Shown piece after piece: positions 33,168-39,476 of a stretch of DNA of 39,476 nucleotides. The position numbers and the translations under genes are program-made. Under the pieces are notes generated by a model. It was not told the origin of the DNA, did no database searches, and saw only the letters and a list, made by a program, of their open reading frames with translations. Position 1 is the first letter of the stretch. The number at the start of each line of letters is the position of its first letter. The stretch is from Butyrivibrio sp. GTDB lineage: Bacteria > Bacillota > Clostridia > Lachnospirales > Lachnospiraceae. Location of the stretch: positions 1-39,476 of the forward strand of contig JAILPB010000099.1 in NCBI GenBank assembly GCA_024690485.1. The letters are read 5' to 3'.

Positions 33168-35639
33168 ATGATAATCAGAAGCAATAACAATTTCCTGCTT
33201 CAGACAAGGAGCAGCAGCTACTTTATAAAGGTGCTGCCCTCCGGACATTTGGAGCATGTTCATTTTGGTGCAACTTTGCTTTCAAGAAATCAGCACGAAG
33301 AGCTTCTTATGGGGAATGAAGAGGATGCTGCGATTCTTGATAAGATGGCAGATGCACTGGGGATAAAGCGCTTGCACGAAGGCGGAAACATGATCAATTA
33401 TTCCCCGGAGACCTATCCTTTATGTTTGGAAGTTATGCCTCTTGAGATATCATCCTTCGGAAAAGGCGATATCAGAGATCCTTTCATAGAAATCACACAT
33501 CCCGACGGATCTGAGACCTGTGATTTCTTATTTTCCAAAGCTGAAATTAAAAATGAATTAGATTCTCCTGAAACACTTCCGGGTGCCTATGACGACGGAA
33601 GTGTTGGTTTTGATGTGAGAAACAAGGTGACAATACCTCTTGAAAACGGAAAGGCAAAGGATGAGAGCCTTGTAGTGGATAGGCCTAGTGAGCTTATAAT
33701 CACACTGGTTGATAAGGGCTATGACCTCAGACTTGAGCTTATCTACAAGGTATTTCCTGAGTGCGATACTATCACAAGAAGTGCTGTTATTTACAACGAC
33801 AGCAAGGAGAAGGTAGTAGTTGAGAGACTCCTTAGTAATCAGCTTGATTTCCAGAAGTGTGGCTACCAGCTTACAAGCTTCCACGGCAGATGGGCAGATG
33901 AGATGGGTATGTACACATCCATGTGCGGCGCAGGCAAGGTTGTATCAGAGGAGCTTGCTGCAGGAGAGTCAGGCAGCAGAAGTAATCCCTTCACTATGAT
34001 CAGTACTCCGGATGTGACTGAGGATGCAGGCGAGTGCTATGGTCTTAACCTTATCTACAGTGGTAACCACTACTCAGCACTTTCATCAAACGGCACCTTC
34101 CTTAGCAGGTTCGTAAGCGGAATTCAGCCTACAGGATTTGCATGGACACTGGAGCCTTCAGAGAAATTCGAAGCTCCCGAGTCTGTAATGACCTATTCAG
34201 GAAAAGGCTTTAACGGCATGAGCAGAAGCATGCACAGCTTCGTAAGAAAACACGTTGTACGCGGAGAGTGGAGAGATAAGGAGAGACCTGTACTTATCAA
34301 TAACTGGGAAGCTACCTACTTTGATTTTGATGAGTCAAAGCTTCTTAGAATTGCAAAGGAAGCTGCTAAGGCAGGAATAGAGCTCTTTGTTCTTGACGAT
34401 GGCTGGTTTGGAAAGAGAAACGATGATAAGGCAGGACTTGGTGACTGGTATGTTAACACCAAGAAGCTCCCTGACGGACTTAAGGGAATTGCCGATAAGA
34501 TAAACGCCCTTGGAATGGACTTTGGTCTGTGGGTTGAGCCTGAGATGGTTAATGAGGACTCAGACCTCTACAGGGCACATCCCGACTGGGCAGTTAAGGT
34601 TCCGGGACATCACCATAGCCTTGGCAGAAACCAGATGATCCTTGACCTTACAAGAAAAGAAGTACAGGACTATGTGATAAAGGCCATGTCCGACGTATTT
34701 TCATCTGCAAATATTTCCTATATCAAGTGGGATATGAACAGAATCTTCTCAGACAGATATTCCATAGACCTTCCTGCTGAGAGAATGCGCGAGTTTAGTC
34801 ACAGATATTATATTGGACTCTATCGCATTATGAAGGAACTTACAGAGAAGTTCCCCAAGATACTATTTGAGGGCTGCTCAGCTGGCGGAAATAGATTCGA
34901 CCTTGGAATACTTAGCTTTTTCCCTCAGATATGGGCAAGTGATGACACAGATGCAGTATGCAGAATGGATATTCAGAGAGGCTACAGCTACGGATATCCT
35001 CTAAATACAATAGGTGCCCATGTATCTGCAGTTCCAAATCATCAGACACTTAATACTGTTCCTCTTGAGACCAGATTCTCAGTGGCTGCCTTTGGATGCT
35101 TTGGCTACGAGCTTAATATATCAGAGCTTTCAGATGAGCAGAAAAAGCAGATCGCAGATCAGGTTGCATTCTACAAGCAGTGGAGAAGAGTGTTCCAGTT
35201 CGGCGTTTACTACAGACTTGATAAGTATCGCCTTATGGCCATATCACCAGATAAATCCATGGCTGTTGCTCTTGTTTTCCAGAAGGAATCAAGACCAAAC
35301 ATGGACTATGTATGCCTTAAGACCAAGGGACTTGATCCTGATAAGGTGTATACTATAACAAACAGACAGGTTAGAATAAATATCAAGGATTTTGGAAGCC
35401 TTATAAATACCATAAGTCCCGTTCATGTTAAGCAGAACGGCATCGTACACGGTATGATCGCAAGATTCTACAAAATGCAGAGCGAGAAGGATGAGGTTAC
35501 AGCATCCGGAAGTATCCTTAACGGATGCGGCGCAAGACTTTGGCCTGACTATGGCGGAACCGGCTATAGTGAGGACACCAGAATGTTCAGGACCGGAGAT
35601 ACAAGGCTTTACGTAATGGCTGAGGTGGAGCTTGACTAA
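33168..35639 (+). CDS. Alpha-galactosidase, GH36
   Basis: 823 residues, ATG behind GGGAGGATGAT; no signal peptide, so intracellular. N-terminal beta-sandwich (about 1-330), then the catalytic barrel: INNWEATYFDFDE, FVLDDGWFGKRNDDKAGLGD, GLWVEPEMVNEDSDLY, nucleophile D522 in YIKWDMNR, FEGCSAGGNRFDLG, and acid/base Asp within WASDDTDA (592-595), then GAHVSAVPNHQT. It hydrolyses alpha-1,6-galactosides such as melibiose and raffinose. The usual CSGGGGRFD is CSAGGNRFD here, a change at a substrate-side loop. It is somewhat longer than the typical 720-750. No sugar transporter is next to it. Its stop overlaps the next gene by 8 bases. Confidence 0.93.
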   Translation: MIIRSNNNFLLQTRSSSYFIKVLPSGHLEHVHFGATLLSRNQHEELLMGNEEDAAILDKMADALGIKRLHEGGNMINYSPETYPLCLEVMPLEISSFGKGDIRDPFIEITHPDGSETCDFLFSKAEIKNELDSPETLPGAYDDGSVGFDVRNKVTIPLENGKAKDESLVVDRPSELIITLVDKGYDLRLELIYKVFPECDTITRSAVIYNDSKEKVVVERLLSNQLDFQKCGYQLTSFHGRWADEMGMYTSMCGAGKVVSEELAAGESGSRSNPFTMISTPDVTEDAGECYGLNLIYSGNHYSALSSNGTFLSRFVSGIQPTGFAWTLEPSEKFEAPESVMTYSGKGFNGMSRSMHSFVRKHVVRGEWRDKERPVLINNWEATYFDFDESKLLRIAKEAAKAGIELFVLDDGWFGKRNDDKAGLGDWYVNTKKLPDGLKGIADKINALGMDFGLWVEPEMVNEDSDLYRAHPDWAVKVPGHHHSLGRNQMILDLTRKEVQDYVIKAMSDVFSSANISYIKWDMNRIFSDRYSIDLPAERMREFSHRYYIGLYRIMKELTEKFPKILFEGCSAGGNRFDLGILSFFPQIWASDDTDAVCRMDIQRGYSYGYPLNTIGAHVSAVPNHQTLNTVPLETRFSVAAFGCFGYELNISELSDEQKKQIADQVAFYKQWRRVFQFGVYYRLDKYRLMAISPDKSMAVALVFQKESRPNMDYVCLKTKGLDPDKVYTITNRQVRINIKDFGSLINTISPVHVKQNGIVHGMIARFYKMQSEKDEVTASGSILNGCGARLWPDYGGTGYSEDTRMFRTGDTRLYVMAEVELD

Positions 35640-37149
35640 GAAAGAAACCAACGTAGTTAAATACATATTCTTTGCTGTATCAGCGCTTATTTTGCTGATG
35701 CTCGCTTCAAGGTCATCATTTCTGTATACCTTTAACAACTGGGATGATGCCAACAGCTATTTTTCCGTGGGAAAAGGAATCTTCAACGGGAAAATGCCCT
35801 ACAGGGACATATTTGATCAAAAGGGAATGTATCTGTATTTTTTGTATGGGATAGCTTATCTTATATCCCATACGACCTTCCTTGGAGTGTATGTACTTGA
35901 AGCGGTTCTTGGATTTATAGATATATATTTCTTCTATAAGATAATAAAGATATACGCTTCTGATATTATGGCGGTAGCCTTAGCCCCTGTGACCTACGGA
36001 GTTATCGTATGCTCCAGGAGCTTTTGGTGGGGCGGGGCAGCAGAAGAGATATGTATGCCATTTCTTGTGATCGGACTCTATTTGTTTACTGCATATTTTG
36101 AGAACGACTACAGGGAAAAGGTGATGCCCCTTGGAACAGTGTTTGCAGGAGGCATCCTTGCAGGACTCATTGCTAATACCAAGTTCACCATGCTGGGCTT
36201 TTACTTTGCCTGGATGATGATGGTGTTCTTTGCGTATCTGTCTCATAAGGATATAGCAGGGGGCATAAAGGGCTGCTTCGTATTTTTATTTGGTATGTTC
36301 GTACCATTTGTGCCATTGATCATTTACTTTGGAGTACAGAATGGCCTCTATGAATGGTACTGGGGTTATGTATATGTTAATGTGTTTGTATATCCTACTG
36401 TCACAGAGGATCCTGTTTCTCTCTATGGCAGAGTATATAACCTTGCAAAGCTCTTATATAATCTGATGCTTGATAACAAGGTATACTTTGCTCTTGTAGT
36501 TCCGGGCATTATCTATACTCTTGTTAAAAAAGAAAAGAAGATAATGGCAAGGCTTTCAATAGCTATACTATTTGGCTTTTTGTTCCTTGGAATATTTGGC
36601 GGAGGAAGGTCACTTCCTTATTACTCCCTGCCCCTTGGAATATTTGCAGTATTTGGGGCTGCTCTTCTTGGAGCATGGGGAGACCTTTTGATCAAGAAGA
36701 TATCCGATGAAAAGAAGGGCACTTTTGCAGCTGCTTTTAGCATACTGTGCCTTGCTCTTTCAATAGTTATTGTTTATGTAAACTCAATGAATATAAGCTT
36801 CATGTCTGAGGATGATAGTTATTTTATGTACCGCTTCAGGGATGAGGTTTTGCAGGAGGATAATCCTACATTATTAAACGTAGGTTGCCTTGATGCAGGC
36901 TTATATACACTTTGCGATATTGTGCCTTCCTGCAGGTGGTTCCAGACTCAGACTCTTAATATAGAAGAGGATGAAAACAATCCATATAAAGAGCAGGAGC
37001 GATACGTAAGGGAAGGCCTTGTGGACTTTGTCCTTGTAAGAGATACTATTCCGCTTTCAATCAATGATCACTACGATCTCATTGATCAGGCTGATTATAG
37101 CTATAGCGGATATGATTTTAAATATTATCTGTATAAAAAGGTAAGATAA
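35632..37149 (+). CDS. GT-C fold membrane glycosyltransferase (PMT/GT39-like)
   Basis: 505 residues; starts at TTG 35632, overlapping the alpha-galactosidase stop by 8 bases, with GAGG 6 bases upstream. About ten to eleven membrane helices (first about 8-25, last about 360-378) and a C-terminal soluble part (about 385-505). The first outer loop NWDDANSYFSVGKGIFNGKM, then PYRDIFDQKGMYLYF, has the Asp pair and the 'PYRDxFDxKGP' pattern of GT39/ArnT-like enzymes that take sugars from lipid-phosphate donors. The C-terminal part (NVGCLDAGLYTLCD, PSCRWFQTQTLN) matches the outer domain of these proteins. Target is unknown, probably a cell-surface glycan or glycoprotein. Confidence 0.78.
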   Translation: MTKKETNVVKYIFFAVSALILLMLASRSSFLYTFNNWDDANSYFSVGKGIFNGKMPYRDIFDQKGMYLYFLYGIAYLISHTTFLGVYVLEAVLGFIDIYFFYKIIKIYASDIMAVALAPVTYGVIVCSRSFWWGGAAEEICMPFLVIGLYLFTAYFENDYREKVMPLGTVFAGGILAGLIANTKFTMLGFYFAWMMMVFFAYLSHKDIAGGIKGCFVFLFGMFVPFVPLIIYFGVQNGLYEWYWGYVYVNVFVYPTVTEDPVSLYGRVYNLAKLLYNLMLDNKVYFALVVPGIIYTLVKKEKKIMARLSIAILFGFLFLGIFGGGRSLPYYSLPLGIFAVFGAALLGAWGDLLIKKISDEKKGTFAAAFSILCLALSIVIVYVNSMNISFMSEDDSYFMYRFRDEVLQEDNPTLLNVGCLDAGLYTLCDIVPSCRWFQTQTLNIEEDENNPYKEQERYVREGLVDFVLVRDTIPLSINDHYDLIDQADYSYSGYDFKYYLYKKVR

Positions 37150-37181
37150 ACAGTAGTGCTGGCATGTGAGGGGGTAGAAAT

Positions 37182-38723
37182 ATGCTGGATACAAGGAAAA
37201 AGAGACAGCTAATAGCTGTAACCTTTGGCTTTGTGGGAATGATCGTTGCTACAGTCATATTTGTTTTCCTGAGAAAGCTTGCGACCATGCATCCTATCTA
37301 TGTCCTGAATGTGGGCTCGGATATGTTTGGCATGGTAATAGGCTATCTTCTGTTCATAAGCTGTATTATCGATGTTCAGAAAAACGAGGCGGATCTTGGA
37401 GTATTCCTTCATCTTATTTTCGTTGCGTTTATGGGACTTTTCACAGATGCCTGCGCATGGCTTGTGGATGGGATTCCTTCCCTTAGGGTTTTGAACTACC
37501 TGGATAATATGCTCTACTATATGTGTGCTCCTCTTGAAGCATATCTGTTCTGGAGATACATGAGGGGATTCATCAAACTTCCACCTAAGCTTAATACTTT
37601 ACTTGAAAAGATAATCGGAGGCGGTCTCGTGGGCGCCATAACCATGAGGATCTTTAATGCTATAACGCATGTTTATTTTAGCGTGGATGCAGATGGATTC
37701 TACCAAAGAAGTGGGACCTATCCCATATCCATGACTTATGTGCTCACAACACTGATCCTAGTGACTATAATCGTGGTTGCTGAGAGAAAGCAGCTTCCTA
37801 CTTATCAGTTTGTTATCCTGATAGTGTATATATTTGCACCTTTTTCTATGACAATCCTCACCCTTGGAGTTTACGGCCTATCCATAAGCGCATCAGTTGT
37901 GATGGGCGTCCTGCTTCTTATGTATTGCGTAATAAACGTATCCCAGGGAAGGGATAAGGCTGTAACTGACAGAGAGCTAATGCTTGCCGCGGCTATTCAG
38001 GAGCATATGCTTCCCAATGTATTCCCACCATTTCCCGAGAGGAAAGAGCTTGACCTGTTCGCATCCATGAGACCTGCCAAGGAAGTTGGAGGAGATTTCT
38101 ATGACTTCTTCTTCCTTGATGATGATCATCTGGCGCTCATAATTGCTGATGTGTCCGGAAAAGGTATACCGGCATCCCTGTTTATGATGGTGTCAAAGTC
38201 CCTTATTAAGAACCAGACGCTCTCAGATAAAAGTAATCCTGATCCGGCATCTATCCTTTCAGCAGTAAATAATCAGCTCTGCGAAGGGAATGATATGGAG
38301 ATGTTCGTCACAGCATGGCTTGGAATAGTGACCATATCCACAGGAGAGCTAATCTATGCAAGTGCAGGCCACGAGTATCCTGCAATCAGGAAGGGTAACA
38401 AGGACTTTGTTCTCATAAAAGAGAAGAATTCACCGCCTCTTGCAACCATCGAAGGCATCAGATTCATGAACCATACGGAAGTCTTAAAACCGGGAGATGC
38501 TCTCGTTATCTATACTGACGGCGTAACTGAAGCCACCAATGATGCTAACGTGCTCTTTGGCGTCGACAGAATGCTTGAAGCCCTAAGCGAAGATCCAAAC
38601 GCCAATGCCAAGGTCCTCGACCACAACCTAAAGCACAACATCCACAGATTCATTGGAGAAGCCCCACAATTTGATGACATCACAATTCTTACTTTCATAT
38701 ACTACGGAGTTCAGGTAAAATGA
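37182..38723 (+). CDS. Membrane-bound PP2C-type serine phosphatase (RsbU/SpoIIE-like)
   Basis: 513 residues, ATG behind GAGGGGG. N-terminal region (about 10-255) has seven or so hydrophobic helices, a 7TM sensor arrangement, ending in a short helical linker (about 258-285; DRELMLAAAIQEHMLPNVFP). The C-terminal SpoIIE/RsbU phosphatase domain shows ASMRPAKEVGGDFYDFFFLD, IIADVSGKGIPASLFM, YASAGHEYPAI, LVIYTDGVTEATN and FDDITILTF, with all metal-binding Asp residues present. Such enzymes dephosphorylate anti-anti-sigma factors; no STAS or anti-sigma gene is nearby, so the partner is encoded elsewhere. It may be co-transcribed with the upstream gene (32-base gap). Confidence 0.9.
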   Translation: MLDTRKKRQLIAVTFGFVGMIVATVIFVFLRKLATMHPIYVLNVGSDMFGMVIGYLLFISCIIDVQKNEADLGVFLHLIFVAFMGLFTDACAWLVDGIPSLRVLNYLDNMLYYMCAPLEAYLFWRYMRGFIKLPPKLNTLLEKIIGGGLVGAITMRIFNAITHVYFSVDADGFYQRSGTYPISMTYVLTTLILVTIIVVAERKQLPTYQFVILIVYIFAPFSMTILTLGVYGLSISASVVMGVLLLMYCVINVSQGRDKAVTDRELMLAAAIQEHMLPNVFPPFPERKELDLFASMRPAKEVGGDFYDFFFLDDDHLALIIADVSGKGIPASLFMMVSKSLIKNQTLSDKSNPDPASILSAVNNQLCEGNDMEMFVTAWLGIVTISTGELIYASAGHEYPAIRKGNKDFVLIKEKNSPPLATIEGIRFMNHTEVLKPGDALVIYTDGVTEATNDANVLFGVDRMLEALSEDPNANAKVLDHNLKHNIHRFIGEAPQFDDITILTFIYYGVQVK

Positions 38724-38807
38724 CTTGTGGTCAGTATTTGTGAGAAATATTCTTATAAACGTTAAGTATACAGTGTAAAAAAGAATAAAGAAATTATAAA
38801 GTGTAGG

Positions 38808-38835
38808 AAAAGAGCGGCTTTGAGGCCGCTCTTTT
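38808..38835 (+). terminator. Rho-independent terminator
   Basis: AAAAGAGCGGC (38808-38818) pairs perfectly with GCCGCTCTTTT (38825-38835) around TTTGAG. Symmetric A and T runs suggest it could act in both directions. Confidence 0.9.
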
Positions 38836-38872
38836 CGGCTAAAGTGCAGAAACTACCAGATATTATTTTGTG

Positions 38873-38907
38873 TTGCCCATGTAGCGTTTCTATGATATAT
38901 TTATAAT
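38873..38907 (+). promoter_or_regulatory. Candidate promoter for the riboswitch transcript
   Basis: TTGCCC (38873-38878), 17 bases, TATATT (38896-38901) is an acceptable match; a perfect TATAAT (38902-38907) overlaps downstream without a good -35. From here to the ATG at 39290 the leader would be about 380 bases. Confidence 0.35.
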
Positions 38908-39018
38908 GCTTTATTTGAGATTCGAGGGGGACGATAGATCAAAGAAAGTACGGGAAAAGTATTTTAGGGTTTATTACATTTGGGGAAGTTGCTGGGGAAA
39001 ATCTTACAAATCTTTGTT

Positions 39019-39061
39019 TTTTGAGGACATTTTTTTAAAAATATGCATTTCGTCCTCGAAA
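39019..39061 (+). other. Long stem-loop in the leader ahead of the riboswitch
   Basis: TTTTGAGGAC (39019-39028) pairs with GTCCTCGAAA (39052-39061), ten pairs with one T-G, enclosing an AT-rich centre. The DNA from 38908 to 39110 otherwise shows no gene and no known RNA family. Confidence 0.4.
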
Positions 39062-39111
39062 TCGTGCAATTCGTCGCGAAACTATCACAAATGAAAAATT
39101 ATCAGTTAGAA

Positions 39112-39205
39112 TATCAAATGTTTGAGGGCAAACATGTAGTGATGCATGGACGCAAAGTCGTAAGTCTCGGAGCTTTTGTGAGATGGTTTGACTGCAAAAA
39201 CTAAA
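39112..39205 (+). ncRNA. Cyclic-di-GMP class I riboswitch (GEMM-I)
   Basis: The core is unmistakable: AGGGCAAAC (39125-39133), a 6-bp stem CATGTA/TGCATG capped by a GTGA (GNRA) tetraloop (39139-39142), then GGACGCAAAGTC (39148-39159), a second stem GTCTC/GAGAT (39164-39168 and 39180-39184), and ATGGTTTG leading into a third stem (GGTTT/AAACT, about 39185-39202). These are the conserved joining elements and tetraloop of the GEMM-I aptamer. The third stem shares bases with the left arm of the terminator that follows, so ligand binding should compete with termination; I infer an ON switch. The controlled gene encodes a secreted protein at 39290. Confidence 0.93.
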
Positions 39206-39232
39206 TGCTTTTTGGTTTTTTGCGGTTTTTTT
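39192..39232 (+). terminator. Riboswitch expression-platform terminator
   Basis: CTGCAAAAAC (39192-39201) pairs with GGTTTTTTGCGG (39214-39225) with one wobble and one bulge, then seven T (39226-39232). Its left arm overlaps the 3' side of the aptamer. Confidence 0.8.
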
Positions 39233-39289
39233 GTACCCTTTTTCATGGTACTGACTGATACATATAGATAAAGAAAATGGAGGAATTAC

Positions 39290-39476
39290 ATGAAGAAAGT
39301 CGTTGTCTTTACTAGAAGTGTTCTTTTACTTTCTACTTTTCTGCTGATTTTGCTGCTTGGTGGTACTAATGCGAAGGCATTAACGTATGACAAAGCTATA
39401 TGCCTTAAGATGGTTACCGACAAGTATACTAGTCCAAATCTTGCTACGCGAATCAATCTGGATGATTCCGAGGATC
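39290..39476 (+). CDS. Secreted protein under c-di-GMP control (cut by window end)
   Basis: Open from ATG 39290 to the window end, 62 residues visible. GGAGG (39279-39283) is 6 bases upstream. It begins MKKVVVFTRSVLLLSTFLL and continues to GGTNAKA, a clear signal peptide with probable cleavage after an Ala near residue 28. The visible mature part (LTYDKAICLKMVTDKYTSPN) matches no family I know. A preceding c-di-GMP-I riboswitch suggests a surface adhesin, matrix or motility-related protein, as is common for such genes in Clostridia; this is inference from control, not from the protein itself. Confidence 0.85.
   Translation, partial: MKKVVVFTRSVLLLSTFLLILLLGGTNAKALTYDKAICLKMVTDKYTSPNLATRINLDDSED

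Noticed and set aside
38906-39094. A 62-codon open frame in the leader before the c-di-GMP riboswitch
   Set aside because: No ribosome site, unusual composition rich in Ser, Cys, Lys and Phe, and it lies across a stem-loop in an AT-rich untranslated leader. Most likely chance.

Overview
The window reads as chromosomal DNA of an anaerobic Firmicute of the Lachnospiraceae, most like Butyrivibrio or Pseudobutyrivibrio. The basis is strong AGGAGG-type ribosome sites before nearly every gene, moderate GC, a GGGtGRT protein, a GntR(YtrA-type)-clpC-radA block in place of ctsR-mcsAB-clpC, large multi-domain hybrid histidine kinases and a carbohydrate-active enzyme. The genus is inference; no rRNA or tRNA is present to test it. 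I see no phage, insertion sequence, CRISPR array or tRNA.

Layout. 1-640: 3' end of a GGGtGRT gene, a two-copy intergenic repeat and a terminator. 825-3554: secreted Ig-like/GH25 muramidase, then a CbbX/SpoVK-type AAA+ ATPase with acidic tails, ending at a bidirectional terminator. 3633-5104 (minus strand): a discoidin-like beta-sandwich protein and a YczE/YitT-type membrane protein. 5285-16546: a long co-directional signalling block containing a small acidic protein, hybrid kinase 1 (REC plus intact Hpt), a tandem-receiver protein, pyrF, pyrE, a small membrane protein, hybrid kinase 2 (Hpt histidine replaced by Asn), and hybrid kinase 3, whose C-terminus is a complete DegV/FakB-type fatty-acid-binding domain. 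Gaps are 9-37 bases with no terminator until 16561.

16750-21645: purE, purM, purN, purD and an SH3b membrane-anchored surface protein. 21736-26769: a GntR repressor with a clear palindromic operator over its own -10, clpC with a histone-like basic tail, a small conserved beta-rich protein, and radA. 26780-32325: a branched-chain amino acid ABC transporter operon (livK-H-M-G-F) headed by a promoter and a 9-bp inverted repeat, followed by a cytidylate-kinase-like protein. 32584-38723: TetR regulator, GH36 alpha-galactosidase, GT-C type glycosyltransferase, and a membrane-bound RsbU/SpoIIE-type PP2C phosphatase. 38724-39476: a long untranslated leader with a cyclic-di-GMP class I riboswitch and terminator, ahead of a secreted protein cut by the window end.

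The most unusual system is the 5285-16546 phosphorelay. Three membrane hybrid kinases share only one visible functional Hpt histidine (H874 of kinase 1), have a stand-alone tandem receiver, and feed a kinase whose output (or input) is a fatty-acid-binding module. Two pyrimidine biosynthesis genes sit inside the same apparent transcription unit.
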